From the NCBI GenBank assembly GCA_900537185.1, contig LS999827.1, positions 5,001 through 69,000 on the forward strand: 64,000 nucleotides of DNA, read 5' to 3'. The notes beneath the pieces are model-generated. The model made no database searches, was not told the DNA's origin, and worked only from the letters and a program-made list of their open reading frames with translations. Shown in pieces: positions 10,365 through 20,412 of this stretch. Within the stretch, counting starts at the first letter, position 1. Every line of letters begins with the position of its first letter. A program made the translations under genes and the position numbers. The stretch is from Cytophagales bacterium Alg240-R148 (GTDB taxonomy: Bacteria > Bacteroidota > Bacteroidia > Cytophagales > Cyclobacteriaceae).

Positions 10365-13300
10365 TTAATCACCCATTTTGAGGGAATTTTTTAAATATTC
10401 TGTCGGATTTACTCCATACTGTTTTTTGAAACAATCTCTAAAATATTGCAAATCAGAAAAACCTACTTCATAGGTAATTTCTGATATGGTGAGTTTATTT
10501 TGTTCAATTAATTGAGCGGCTCTTTTGAGTCGGATGGACCTGGTAAATTCATTGGCTGATTGCCCAATGAGTCCTTTTAATTTTCGATACAATTGCATGC
10601 GGCTCAACCCCAATTCTCTTCCTAGGTCATCTACATAGAAATTGGAATTAGACATATTCTCCTCTACTACTTCTATTGCCTTTTTTAGGAAATTTTCATC
10701 CTTGTCGTTAATTTTCACATTCTTAGGATCCAAGCTAATGGTTTTATCGGTCATTATATTGTCTTTAACCCTATCGCGCGCTATGAGTACATTTCTAACC
10801 CGCAACAATAGAATTTTTGGATTGAAAGGTTTTACAATAAAATAATCGGCTCCCATTTCGAACCCTGTCAATGTGCTGTCATTTGAAGCTTTAGCTGTTA
10901 GTAATATAACAGGAATATGACTGGTTTTCACCTCTGTTTTAACTTTTCTGCATAATTCATATCCATCTAAGCCCGGCATCATGATATCGGAGATGATCAA
11001 ATCTGGTATGCTCTCCTTCGCCATTTCAAGTCCGTCATTGCCATTATCGGCTTGAATCACTCTATACGCTTCACTTAAGATTTCACAAACATAATCTCGT
11101 ATTTCTTTGTTGTCGTCAATGACCAAGATTATAGGATAACCTGCATCTTGTTTTTCTTCTGGCAACACCTCTTTGGATTCTTCTGCCGCCATAGTAAACA
11201 TACTTTCTCGTTCGTAGTCGCCTTCGTCAAACTTGACTCCTGCATTGTTGTTGATTATTTCTTCTGCTTGTAGGTGGCTGCTACCAAGAGGCAGAAGTAC
11301 TTTAAGGGAAGTTCCTTCATTTTCTTGGCTTTCCAATTCAATTTCTCCTTTGTGTAAATTCACCAACTCCTTGGTCAAAGAAAGGCCAATACCTGTACCA
11401 TTGGTACCCTTCAAGCTTTTATTGTTCACTCTGTAGTAGCGATTGAACACAGAATCCAACTCTTCGGAAGGTATCCCTACACCGTTGTCCGACACTTTGA
11501 TAACCGCAAACCCCTCTTCTTGTTCTACACATATTTCTATTTTACCAAACTCAGGGGTGTACTTAATTGCATTGGAAATTAAGTTGATTATTATTTTCTC
11601 TACTTTCTCTTTGTCAAAATAACAAACCAAAGACTTGGATAAATTGACCTGGTAACTCAAAAACTTTTTATTTATAAGTGGAGAAAAAGAGTGGATAATG
11701 GGCTTCAAGAACAATATTAAATCGTTCTTTTCTGCTTTTAATGCCATTTGACCAGCTTCAATTTTAGAAAGCTCCAACAGTTGGTTGATTAGATTCAACA
11801 ACCTTTGTGCATTTCTAATCATCATTTTAATTTGCCGTTTCTGGTCTTTGAATTGAGGGTTTTCGGATAGTGATTTTAGCGGGCCTAGTATTAAGGTGAG
11901 CGGAGACCGGAACTCATGAGAAATATTAGCAAAAAACCTAGTTTTCACCTGGTTCACTTCTTGCATTTGAGACAATTCAAGTGCGTCTATTTTAATTTGA
12001 TTTTGTAACCGCTCTCTGTTTACAATGGTTTGAATACCAACAACCAACAAACCCGTGATTATAATTATGAATATGGAATAGGCCCAATAAGTATTGTACC
12101 AAGCCGGTGAAATAATAATTTCTACAGCGGCAAGGTGTTCGCTCCATACCCCATCGCTATTGGTTGCTTTTACTTTGAAAACATAATATCCAGAAGGCAC
12201 ATTGGTATAATAAGCCGTCCTTCTAGTGCCAATTTCTTGCCAGTCGTCGTCGTAATTGACCAACTGGTAGGCATAAATACTTTTTTCTGGTCTAGAAAAA
12301 CTTAAAATGGCAAATTCAAAACTTATATCACTTTGATCGTGCTCAAGTTCGATCTTTTGCGTCGAAGTTATATTTTGTTTTAAAGGGGAATCTGGACCCG
12401 GTTGTACAGATATATTGTTTAATTTGAAATCTGTTATGTATACTGGTGGTGCGTATTTCGAGTCTTTTATTTCGGAAGGTTTAAATATATTGAAGCCATT
12501 AACACCGCCAAACAACAATTCTCCTCCTTTGCTTTTATAAAATGCATTTTTTGCGAATTCTAGCGACTGCACCCCATCCGATTCGTCATAATTTCTAAAG
12601 GACCCTGTTTTGGTATTCCACCTGGAAAGTCCCTTGTTGGTACTGATCCAAATTTCTTCTCCATCTCCTGGTAAGATTCCATTAATCACTTCATTTGGCA
12701 ATCCTTCTGTTCTTCCAATTTTCTGAAATTGCTGCGTTTTACTATTAAACTTGTTCAGTCCACCAGAAGTACCCACCCAAATTAAGTCTCCTGCCCCTTC
12801 CATCATGCTTACCACAATATTGTTGCTAATACTTAAAGAATCTGTTGGATCGTGCTGGAAGTGTTGGAAATAAAACTGTCCGTTCTGCTCCATGCATTTA
12901 TTGAGCCCTCCGGCCTCTGTTCCAACCCAAATGACGCCATGTTTGTCTTGTAGAATATTCCGAACAAGGTTAGAATTGAGTGACCTCGGGTTGTTTTTAT
13001 CTTGCTCTACTTTTACCAAGGTCTTGGCTTTTAAATCATAAACGAACAATCCATTTCTAAAGGAAGCTATCCAGAGGCGCCCTTTGTTGTCCTCGAAAAA
13101 AGCAAAAATATTGCCTTCAAAACTTTCGGTATCCGAAGCTATTCCCAAATCGAAACTCTCAAACCGGTTCGAACCTTTTTTAAGAATATTAACACCTCCC
13201 TGCCATGTGCCAACCCACAAATCTCCATTTTCTTGTAAATACAAGGAAAGTACCGCATCGCTCTTTAAGCTCCAAGGGTCCTGTGGGTTGTTTTTATACT

Positions 13301-14516
13301 TTTTAAAAGTATTGTTAGAGCGGTCCCAATAATTGAGCCCTCCTCCATCTGTACCAATCCAAAAGTTCCCCATTTCATCCTCAACAAAAGAACTTATTGC
13401 GTTATCAGAAATGGAAAACGAATTGTACGCCTCTTGTTTGATGTGTTGGAATTTCCGGTGTTCTGGGTCAATTTTATATAGGCCCTTATTAAAAGTACCA
13501 ATCCAAACAATACCAGTATTGTCTTGGTAAAGCGACCACACCGAATTACTACCTATACTAAATTCGTCCTTTATGTCTCTAACATAGCGTTTATTCACGC
13601 CAGTAGTTTTATTTTTAACTACCAAGCCTTCGTTTTCGGTTCCTACCCACAGTTCTTCTCCAACTTCCATCACAGACAATATTACGTTGGGCACTTTGTG
13701 GTTGCCAGCTACTGTCAGGTCTTCTTGTACGATGGTAAACTCTCCTTCGCTGTTATAGGTTAGGTTATCGAGCCCGTTTTGTGTTGCAACCCACAAAGAA
13801 CCATTGGCACCTAAGAATAGTAAATTAACATCGTTCGAACTCAGCCCATTGGGCTCACCTGGTTTTTCCTTGTAGTGAATAAACCGCGAAGCTTGGCGAT
13901 CAAACAAATTCAGGCCTCCCTTCCATGTGGCCACCCAGAGATTGTCGTTTTCATCTTCAATAATGTGGGTAATTTCATTGCTTGAAATACTCAAGGGGTC
14001 GTGGCTGTTGTGTTTGTATCGAGTGAACACGCCAGTTGCTTTATCGTATCTATTCAACCCTCCATCTTCTGTTCCAAACCAGTAAATGCCATCTTTATCT
14101 TGGTAAAGTGTTTTCACCTTGTTATTACTGAGAGAATTAGAATTGTTGGGGTCGTGGGCCAGTTGGTCAAAAGAGTTCGAATATTCATCGTATCGAAATA
14201 CCCCATCGCCATAAGTGGCAATCCATATATCTCCTTGGTTGTCTTCAATGATCTCAGAAACAAAAATATTGGCAAAACTGTTGTCTCCTTTATTGTTATC
14301 AAAAAGTTTGATATCAACACCATCAAATTTATTAAGACCACTTCTGGTACCAATCCAGAAAAAACCCTTCTTATCTTGTAAGATGCACTTGACAGTATTC
14401 TGGGACAAGAGTTTGTCTACATGTATGAATTGTTTATCTGTAACCTCTTGGCCTTGGGCACAAAACTGGACAACTAACAAAGACAACGTCAACAATATAT
14501 TTCTCACGGCGCTCAC
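10365..14516 (-). CDS. Hybrid two-component system regulator (Reg_prop - Y_Y_Y - HisKA - REC - AraC)
   Basis: 1383 residues with GTG start (a second GTG three codons on); no in-frame ATG lies upstream. Signal peptide to about residue 21 (FCAQG). Residues about 30-680 hold some fourteen Reg_prop repeats (W-I/V-G/A-T/S with GGLN), two beta-propellers in the periplasm. Y_Y_Y domain about 735-803; transmembrane helix about 811-831. HisKA has His867 in ISHEFRSP; the HATPase region has DNGVGI and GTGIGLSL (about 1010-1048). A receiver domain about 1129-1240 has Asp1134/1135, phospho-acceptor Asp1177 and Lys1229. The C-terminal AraC HTH spans about 1290-1380. Such regulators sense an oligosaccharide in the periplasm and activate the neighbouring susCD locus. 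Its position between susCD and the glucosidase/symporter genes fits. Confidence 0.95.
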   Translation of the reverse strand: MSAVRNILLTLSLLVVQFCAQGQEVTDKQFIHVDKLLSQNTVKCILQDKKGFFWIGTRSGLNKFDGVDIKLFDNNKGDNSFANIFVSEIIEDNQGDIWIATYGDGVFRYDEYSNSFDQLAHDPNNSNSLSNNKVKTLYQDKDGIYWFGTEDGGLNRYDKATGVFTRYKHNSHDPLSISSNEITHIIEDENDNLWVATWKGGLNLFDRQASRFIHYKEKPGEPNGLSSNDVNLLFLGANGSLWVATQNGLDNLTYNSEGEFTIVQEDLTVAGNHKVPNVILSVMEVGEELWVGTENEGLVVKNKTTGVNKRYVRDIKDEFSIGSNSVWSLYQDNTGIVWIGTFNKGLYKIDPEHRKFQHIKQEAYNSFSISDNAISSFVEDEMGNFWIGTDGGGLNYWDRSNNTFKKYKNNPQDPWSLKSDAVLSLYLQENGDLWVGTWQGGVNILKKGSNRFESFDLGIASDTESFEGNIFAFFEDNKGRLWIASFRNGLFVYDLKAKTLVKVEQDKNNPRSLNSNLVRNILQDKHGVIWVGTEAGGLNKCMEQNGQFYFQHFQHDPTDSLSISNNIVVSMMEGAGDLIWVGTSGGLNKFNSKTQQFQKIGRTEGLPNEVINGILPGDGEEIWISTNKGLSRWNTKTGSFRNYDESDGVQSLEFAKNAFYKSKGGELLFGGVNGFNIFKPSEIKDSKYAPPVYITDFKLNNISVQPGPDSPLKQNITSTQKIELEHDQSDISFEFAILSFSRPEKSIYAYQLVNYDDDWQEIGTRRTAYYTNVPSGYYVFKVKATNSDGVWSEHLAAVEIIISPAWYNTYWAYSIFIIIITGLLVVGIQTIVNRERLQNQIKIDALELSQMQEVNQVKTRFFANISHEFRSPLTLILGPLKSLSENPQFKDQKRQIKMMIRNAQRLLNLINQLLELSKIEAGQMALKAEKNDLILFLKPIIHSFSPLINKKFLSYQVNLSKSLVCYFDKEKVEKIIINLISNAIKYTPEFGKIEICVEQEEGFAVIKVSDNGVGIPSEELDSVFNRYYRVNNKSLKGTNGTGIGLSLTKELVNLHKGEIELESQENEGTSLKVLLPLGSSHLQAEEIINNNAGVKFDEGDYERESMFTMAAEESKEVLPEEKQDAGYPIILVIDDNKEIRDYVCEILSEAYRVIQADNGNDGLEMAKESIPDLIISDIMMPGLDGYELCRKVKTEVKTSHIPVILLTAKASNDSTLTGFEMGADYFIVKPFNPKILLLRVRNVLIARDRVKDNIMTDKTISLDPKNVKINDKDENFLKKAIEVVEENMSNSNFYVDDLGRELGLSRMQLYRKLKGLIGQSANEFTRSIRLKRAAQLIEQNKLTISEITYEVGFSDLQYFRDCFKKQYGVNPTEYLKNSLKMGD

Positions 14517-14678
14517 TTTCTTGTTTTATTAATTACATTCCTAAAAACTCAAATATTCGCATAAAAACGGACATTTAATACTGTATGTAACAATTACCCA
14601 CCCCTAATGTGCGATTCCCCCTAGTGATTTGCATATCAAAATAATCAGATTTGTATAGGTATAAACACAAGAGTGATA

Positions 14679-16970
14679 ATGAATATAAATAAAATTTTTA
14701 GATACTTTGCTACAGGCAGTTTGGTTCTCGCTGTTTCTATTACCTCGTGTAATACAAAAAGTGCGCAATCGCAATCCAAAGAGGACGATGAAGTGGTAGC
14801 CCTCATTCGCAAAATGAGTATGGAAGAGAAGGTTGGTCAAATGACACAAGTCACCCTAGACATGATCTTGTACGACACCTCCACCACGGTTGTGGATCCT
14901 GCAAAATTAAAAATTGCACTATTAGAAAAAAATGTAGGTTCTATTCTGAATACAAAAGGACATGCCTATAGTCTGGAACAATGGCATGAAATACAAAGAC
15001 AAATCCAAGACGTTGCTACTAAAGAAACGCCCAACAAAATACCAGTATTATACGGTATTGACGCTATTCACGGCACAACCTATACATTGGGCTCTACTTT
15101 GTTCCCACACAATATAGGCATGGCTGCCACCAGAAATCCGGAATTGGTAAAAAACGGGTCTAAAATTACTGCCGCTGAAACCAGGGCCTCTGGAATACGT
15201 TGGAATTTCGATCCAACCCTTGGCATTGGCCGTGAGCCGTTGTGGTCGAGGTTTGAAGAGACTTATGGTGAAGATGTTGTGCTGGTTTCTACCATGGCAG
15301 ATGCAGCGATTCGAGGTTATGAAGAAGATGGGTTAAAAAGTACTACTTCTGTTGCTTCCTGTATGAAACACTTCTTGGGATATTCTACACCGAGAACAGG
15401 AAAAGACAGAACGCCCTCCTATATTGCAGAAACCCAATTAAGAGAATATTATTTACCTCCTTTTGAGGCAGCTGTTAAAGCTGGTACCTCAACAGTTATG
15501 ATTAATTCAGGGGAAATCAATGGCATACCTGTTCATGGCAGTGCCTACTACCTACAAACTATACTAAGAGAAGAACTTCAATTTAAAGGAGTGGCTGTTT
15601 CTGACTGGGAAGATGTCATTCGTTTGCATACCCGCCACAACATTGCATCCACCCCCAAAGAAGCTGTTAAAATAGCAGTAAATGCAGGAGTAGATATGAG
15701 TATGGTGCCTTTGGACTATACTTTTTACGATCTTTTATTGGAGTTGGTGCAAGATGGAGAAGTGAGCCAAGCCCGTTTGGACGAAGCTGTATACCGCATC
15801 TTGAAGCTGAAATTTGATTTAGGGTTGATGGACAACGCCTATCCAGAAGAAGAAGCCATTGCCAACTTTGGTAAACCAGAATACACAGATGCAGCTTTAC
15901 AAGCTGCTCGGGAGTCTATTACGCTTTTAAAAAATGACAACAACATCCTTCCGTTAGACAAAAACACAAAAATTCTTTTAACAGGCCCTACTGCCCATGA
16001 CATTACTACGCTGCACAGTTCCTGGTCGTATACTTGGCAAGGAGATGCTGCACAATATTACCCTGAAAAGACCATTTCAATAAAAACAGCCTTAGAAAAT
16101 GCAATTGGTTCTACCAATGTAATTTCTAACAGTACCACAAAATTTAGAGACGCTGAAAACACCAATGTCGACTTTGTAAAGCGCAATGCCGCAAAAGCAG
16201 ATGTAATTGTATTGGCTCTTGGAGAATATGCTTATGCAGAAGGCCCCGGTGGCATCCATAGATTGGATTTAGACGACAACCAATTGGCGCTTGCTGAAGC
16301 TGCCTTTGCAACTGGAAAGCCTGTAATTTACTTATTAGCCGAAGGAAGACCAAGGGTTTTGAACTCCATAGAACCTATGGCCAAAGGAATTTTACAATTG
16401 TACCGACCTGGTTCTCAAGGGGCAAATGCCGCAGTTGAAATACTATTGGGAGATTACAACCCCAATGGCAAACTACCGTACACGTATCCAAAATATTCTG
16501 GACATACCCTTACCTATGACCACAAACCAACAGAACTCATTAGCGAATTTGTGCCCAACTCCTACGGAACGGATGGCTTTGATGTGCAGTGGACTTTTGG
16601 TCATGGCTTGAGCTATACCAGTTTCGAATACAGTGGTTTAAAAACCAGCAACAGCACCTTACAAGAAAATGGTAACATCGAAATAAGCGTAACCGTGCAA
16701 AACACTGGTGACAGAGCAGGAATGGAATCAGTTGAATTATATGTAACGGACCTTTTTGCTTCGGTAACACCTAGTGTAAAAAGATTAAAAAAATTCACAA
16801 AAATAAATTTAAAACCAGGAGAAAGCCAAGAAGTAACGTTCTCCTTGGAACCATCTGATCTTTCCTTCATTTCTGAACAAGGGCAACGCATTACAGAAAA
16901 AGGCGATTTCAAAGCAATGGTAAAAGATTTAACTGTAGACTTTGCACTAAGCGATGCAGGAGTACAGTAA
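14679..16970 (+). CDS. bglX-like: Family GH3 beta-glucosidase, lipoprotein
   Basis: 763 residues from ATG 14679 (a GTG two codons earlier is possible). Lipobox SITSC shows export and lipid anchoring. GH3 N-terminal barrel about 40-380 with IPVLYGIDAIHG, the KHF motif (K230-H231) and the catalytic nucleophile Asp309 in GVAVSDWEDV; GH3 C-terminal domain about 400-615; fibronectin III-like domain about 660-760. It should release glucose or related sugars from the non-reducing end of beta-linked oligosaccharides in the periplasm. Divergent from the hybrid regulator (gap about 160 bp) and followed by a sugar-type symporter, so it probably belongs to the same utilisation system. GH3 substrate range (beta-1,3, -1,4, xylosides) cannot be set from sequence alone. 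Confidence 0.93.
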   Translation: MNINKIFRYFATGSLVLAVSITSCNTKSAQSQSKEDDEVVALIRKMSMEEKVGQMTQVTLDMILYDTSTTVVDPAKLKIALLEKNVGSILNTKGHAYSLEQWHEIQRQIQDVATKETPNKIPVLYGIDAIHGTTYTLGSTLFPHNIGMAATRNPELVKNGSKITAAETRASGIRWNFDPTLGIGREPLWSRFEETYGEDVVLVSTMADAAIRGYEEDGLKSTTSVASCMKHFLGYSTPRTGKDRTPSYIAETQLREYYLPPFEAAVKAGTSTVMINSGEINGIPVHGSAYYLQTILREELQFKGVAVSDWEDVIRLHTRHNIASTPKEAVKIAVNAGVDMSMVPLDYTFYDLLLELVQDGEVSQARLDEAVYRILKLKFDLGLMDNAYPEEEAIANFGKPEYTDAALQAARESITLLKNDNNILPLDKNTKILLTGPTAHDITTLHSSWSYTWQGDAAQYYPEKTISIKTALENAIGSTNVISNSTTKFRDAENTNVDFVKRNAAKADVIVLALGEYAYAEGPGGIHRLDLDDNQLALAEAAFATGKPVIYLLAEGRPRVLNSIEPMAKGILQLYRPGSQGANAAVEILLGDYNPNGKLPYTYPKYSGHTLTYDHKPTELISEFVPNSYGTDGFDVQWTFGHGLSYTSFEYSGLKTSNSTLQENGNIEISVTVQNTGDRAGMESVELYVTDLFASVTPSVKRLKKFTKINLKPGESQEVTFSLEPSDLSFISEQGQRITEKGDFKAMVKDLTVDFALSDAGVQ

Positions 16971-17029
16971 AGGTATTGGGCAATCTGTGTTGTCCAATGA
17001 ATGATTAAGTTAACAATAAACAAGTGGAC

Positions 17030-17055
17030 CCCATCCATCCTTTTGGGTGGATGGG
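17030..17055 (+). other. Hairpin just before the symporter start
   Basis: CCCATCCATCC, TTTT loop, GGGTGGATGGG: an 11-bp stem with one imperfect pair, 45 bp before ATG 17101 and with no following U-run. It may shield the glucosidase mRNA 3' end or lower translation of the symporter; it does not look like a standard terminator. A weaker inverted repeat (ATTGGGCAA/TTGTCCAAT) lies at about 16975-16998. Confidence 0.45.
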
Positions 17056-17100
17056 AATCCTATTAAACCAACTCCCTTTAAACCAGCAACGCCCCCAAGT

Positions 17101-18690
17101 ATGCTAGAACTAAATGGTATTGACTATGCAATTATTTTAGGATACTTCGTCCTAATATTTGCCTTTGCCATTTACATTACATTCAAAAAAAACGTTAACA
17201 AAACTACTTCCAACTACTTTTTAGGAGGCAGAAATATAGGGTGGTTCGTAATTGGAGCTTCCTTATTTGCTTCCAATATTGGTCCAGAACATTTAATAGG
17301 CTTGGCGGGTGCAGGTGCCTCCTCTGGGGTGGCGGTAGCACAATTCGAAATTCTAGCAGGCCTTACTCTTTTATTGCTGGGTTGGGTTTTTGTTCCATTC
17401 TATCTGCGCAGTGGTATATACACCGTTCCAGAATTTTTAGAAATTAGATACTCTTCTGCTGCAAGAACTTATTTATCCATGATATCCATCATTGGATACA
17501 TTCTAACTAAAATTTCCGTTACTATTGCCGCTGGGGGTATAATTTTCGAAGCCATAGGGCTTGATTTTTGGCTGGGTGCCTTCATAGTTGTATTTGCTAC
17601 TGGTATTTACACTTTGTTGGGTGGGCTAAAAGTTGTGCTCTACACCCATGTGATACAAATGTTTTTATTTATTGTCAGTGCTTTAACCATAACCGTTTTG
17701 GGCTTACAATATGTGGGCGGTTGGGACACGCTACAACAAACTACTGAAGCTGGTTTTTTTAATTTCTGGAAACCATTTGACCACCCAGAATTCCCCTGGA
17801 CGGGCATCGTGTTTGGCGCGCCTATACTCGGTGTTTGGTATTGGTGTACCGACCAATATATTGTGCAGCGTGTGCTCGCAGCCAAAAACATCGAAAACGC
17901 AAGAAGAGGAAGTATTTTTGCAGGTTTTTTAAAATTGCTGCCATTGCTCCTATTTGTAATACCCGGAATCATTGCCTATTCTTTAAGCCAACAAGGTAAA
18001 TTAAACTTAACCGATGCAGACCATGCCCTTCCTGCACTAGCTCAGATGCTGCTTCCTAAAGGACTCAGAGGGTTGGTTGTAGCCGGGCTCTTAGCTGCGC
18101 TGATGAGTTCTCTGTCGTCTATTTTTAGTTCTTGCTCTACTTTGTTCACCTTGGATATTTATAAGAAAATAAAACCCAATACCAGCGAAAAAAACCTGGT
18201 GGTAGTTGGTCAGGTGGCAACGGTTGTACTGGTAGTACTTGGGCTTTTATGGATTCAATTCATTGAGAAAATATCGGACCAAATATTTACCTATTTGCAA
18301 AGTGTACAGGCCTATATTGCGCCCCCTATTACGGCGGTATTTTTATTGGGTATTTTTTTTAAACGCCTCAATGCACAAGGTGCTATCGCCTCTCTAGGAA
18401 CAGGGTTTGTTTTGGGCATTACCAGACTAATTGGCGAACTCAATAAAGCCCATTTATCTGGGGCATGGTTCTATTTATCCAACATCAATTTCTTGCACTT
18501 TGCCATCTTGTTATTTGTGCTGTGTTCTGCTGTACTTATTTTAGTAAGTATGTTAACCCGAGAACCTGATTACCAAAACATCAACAACATTACCTATCAA
18601 AAAAGCCGGGTTTTCAACAACAAAGAAGACCTTGTTTTATCCATGATACTTATTGGAATCATCTTTTTTCTATGGATGTATTTTAGCTAA
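17101..18690 (+). CDS. Sodium:solute symporter (SSS family), sugar-transporter type
   Basis: 529 residues from ATG 17101; an upstream in-frame GTG would add an unlikely hydrophilic stretch that runs through the hairpin. About 13-14 hydrophobic helices; SSS signatures include YFLGGRNIGWFVIGASLFASNIGPEHLIGLAG near the N-terminus and GLVVAGLLAALMSSLSSIFSSCSTLFTLDIY in the middle, close to the SGLT/SglT sugar branch. It should import a monosaccharide with Na+ across the inner membrane. It follows the GH3 gene in the same direction at 130 bp, which suggests uptake of the glucosidase product. Confidence 0.88.
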   Translation: MLELNGIDYAIILGYFVLIFAFAIYITFKKNVNKTTSNYFLGGRNIGWFVIGASLFASNIGPEHLIGLAGAGASSGVAVAQFEILAGLTLLLLGWVFVPFYLRSGIYTVPEFLEIRYSSAARTYLSMISIIGYILTKISVTIAAGGIIFEAIGLDFWLGAFIVVFATGIYTLLGGLKVVLYTHVIQMFLFIVSALTITVLGLQYVGGWDTLQQTTEAGFFNFWKPFDHPEFPWTGIVFGAPILGVWYWCTDQYIVQRVLAAKNIENARRGSIFAGFLKLLPLLLFVIPGIIAYSLSQQGKLNLTDADHALPALAQMLLPKGLRGLVVAGLLAALMSSLSSIFSSCSTLFTLDIYKKIKPNTSEKNLVVVGQVATVVLVVLGLLWIQFIEKISDQIFTYLQSVQAYIAPPITAVFLLGIFFKRLNAQGAIASLGTGFVLGITRLIGELNKAHLSGAWFYLSNINFLHFAILLFVLCSAVLILVSMLTREPDYQNINNITYQKSRVFNNKEDLVLSMILIGIIFFLWMYFS

Positions 18691-18721
18691 AAAATTAACC
18701 ACGGACCAATTAAAATAAAAA

Positions 18722-18755
18722 AGGCCTTGTTATTAGCAACAAGACCTCTTTTTAT
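18722..18755. terminator. Bidirectional terminator between symporter and purA
   Basis: Stem AGGCCTTGTT/AACAAGACCT (one mismatch) with a 6-nt loop, T-rich on the plus side and A-rich before it, in the 84-bp gap between two converging genes. Confidence 0.75.
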
Positions 18756-18774
18756 TTTTCAACCTTAGAGGTTG

Positions 18775-20043
18775 TTATTTCAGTATAGTTTCGGTTCTAT
18801 CGGGTCCTACAGACACAAGCGTAATAGGTACTTTTACTTGGTCTTCAATAAAGGACAAATACTCCTTTAATTCGGTAGGGAAGTCTTCGAAAGAAGTAGC
18901 GTTCACTTCTTGTTTCCATCCTTTAAAGGATTTATAAATAGGCACTACTGTTTCATCACATAAATCGTAGGGCAGCTCCTTGGTTTCAGTACCATCTTCT
19001 AACTGGTAACCAACACATACATTGATGGTATCAAAGTTGTTCAAGACATCTACCTTGGTAATAAAAAGCTGGGTTACCCCATTCAAAATAATAGCATAAT
19101 TTAATGCAGGAAGATCCAACCACCCACATCTTCTAGGCCTTCCAGTAGTTGCCCCAAACTCGCTACCCTCGGCTCGCAAACGCTCTCCAGTTGCATCGTG
19201 CAATTCAGTTGGGAACGGACCACTTCCTACTCGGGTACAATATGCCTTAAATATACCATAGACTTCTTTAATCTTCTGTGGGGCAACGCCCAATCCAGTA
19301 CAAGCACCGGCTGTCATGGTATTAGAACTTGTTACAAATGGATAACTTCCGAAGTCAACGTCCAATAAAGACCCTTGCGCTCCTTCTGCCAATACACTCT
19401 TGTTTTCATTCAAATACCCATTGATCAAATATTCAGAATCAGATAAGTTGAACGTCTTCAGAAACTCCAATGCTTTAAAAAATGCCGCTTCCAATTCTTG
19501 TAGATTATCTGCAGGATAATCGTAAAATTTTAAAATACCCAAATGCCTTTTAACAAGGTTATCGTATTTTTCTTTAAAGTTTTTTGTCAAAATGTCCCCT
19601 ACACGAAGGCCAAATCTTCCAATTTTATCTTGGTAGGTTGGTCCAATCCCTTTTAAAGTAGAACCAATTTTCTGCTCTCCCTTGGCTCTTTCAGAAGCTG
19701 CATCAATCAATTTGTGGGTCGGCAAAATAATTTGCGTCTTTTTTGAAATGTACAAATTGGGTTTGAAATCTAAATTGAATTTATCCAATCCTTCGATTTC
19801 CTTTTTAAAGATCACTGGATCTAAAACAACACCATTTCCTATTACATTTTTTATCCCATCTCTGAAAATTCCAGATGGTATTTGATGCAACACATGTTTG
19901 TGTCCGTCAAATTCTAAGGAATGACCTGCATTTGGTCCCCCTTGAAAACGGGTAACTACATCGTACTTTGGGGCAAGATAGTCCACAATTTTTCCTTTGC
20001 CTTCATCTCCCCATTGAAGGCCTAACAATACATCAACACTCAT
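18775..20043 (-). CDS. purA: Adenylosuccinate synthetase
   Basis: 422 residues, the normal family length. It joins IMP and aspartate using GTP to give adenylosuccinate, the first committed step to AMP, in the cytosol. Visible signatures: P-loop-like LGLQWGDEGKGKIVD with catalytic Asp13, GGPNAGHSL with His41, QGSLLDVDFGSYPFVTSSN, and GVGTTTGRPRRCGWLD-type segment (here FGATTGRPRRCGWLD). Starts 13 bp after the STAS gene and is the last gene of a relA - fur - STAS - purA row. Confidence 0.97.
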   Translation of the reverse strand: MSVDVLLGLQWGDEGKGKIVDYLAPKYDVVTRFQGGPNAGHSLEFDGHKHVLHQIPSGIFRDGIKNVIGNGVVLDPVIFKKEIEGLDKFNLDFKPNLYISKKTQIILPTHKLIDAASERAKGEQKIGSTLKGIGPTYQDKIGRFGLRVGDILTKNFKEKYDNLVKRHLGILKFYDYPADNLQELEAAFFKALEFLKTFNLSDSEYLINGYLNENKSVLAEGAQGSLLDVDFGSYPFVTSSNTMTAGACTGLGVAPQKIKEVYGIFKAYCTRVGSGPFPTELHDATGERLRAEGSEFGATTGRPRRCGWLDLPALNYAIILNGVTQLFITKVDVLNNFDTINVCVGYQLEDGTETKELPYDLCDETVVPIYKSFKGWKQEVNATSFEDFPTELKEYLSFIEDQVKVPITLVSVGPDRTETILK

Positions 20044-20056
20044 CTGACAGTATGCT

Positions 20057-20401
20057 TTATATGCTATTTAATTTAGATAATCCTTCTTGCACATCCTCTA
20101 CAACTGAGAAGATGGCATTCAGTTTGGTCATGATCAACAATCGTTGAACACTTTCTGACGGTTTCATCAACACCAATTCACCGTCTTTATTTCTTAACTT
20201 AGTTAGAATGGTAATCAAAACTCCAAAACCACTACTATTGATATACCTTACTCCAGAAATATCTAGAAGGCACTTATTTTTTCCTTTATTAACAAAATCA
20301 TTTACCGCATCCACTACTTGAAATCCATCACTTTCACCAATTAGATCTCCTTTTAGATGCAAGACAATCACGTTGTCTATAATTTCTTGAGAAAACTCCA
20401 T
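20057..20401 (-). CDS. STAS-domain protein (anti-sigma-factor antagonist type)
   Basis: 114 residues, a single STAS domain like SpoIIAA/RsbV. The segment LLDISGVRYINSSGFGVLI carries the phosphorylatable Ser site (Ser56/Ser57). Such proteins switch partner (an HPK-type anti-sigma kinase) by Ser phosphorylation. No partner kinase is adjacent. Lies 11 bp after the fur-like gene and 13 bp before purA, so it is in an operon with the stringent-response gene; a regulatory role is likely but the pathway is unknown. Confidence 0.85.
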   Translation of the reverse strand: MEFSQEIIDNVIVLHLKGDLIGESDGFQVVDAVNDFVNKGKNKCLLDISGVRYINSSGFGVLITILTKLRNKDGELVLMKPSESVQRLLIMTKLNAIFSVVEDVQEGLSKLNSI

Positions 20402-20412
20402 GATTTAAAATT

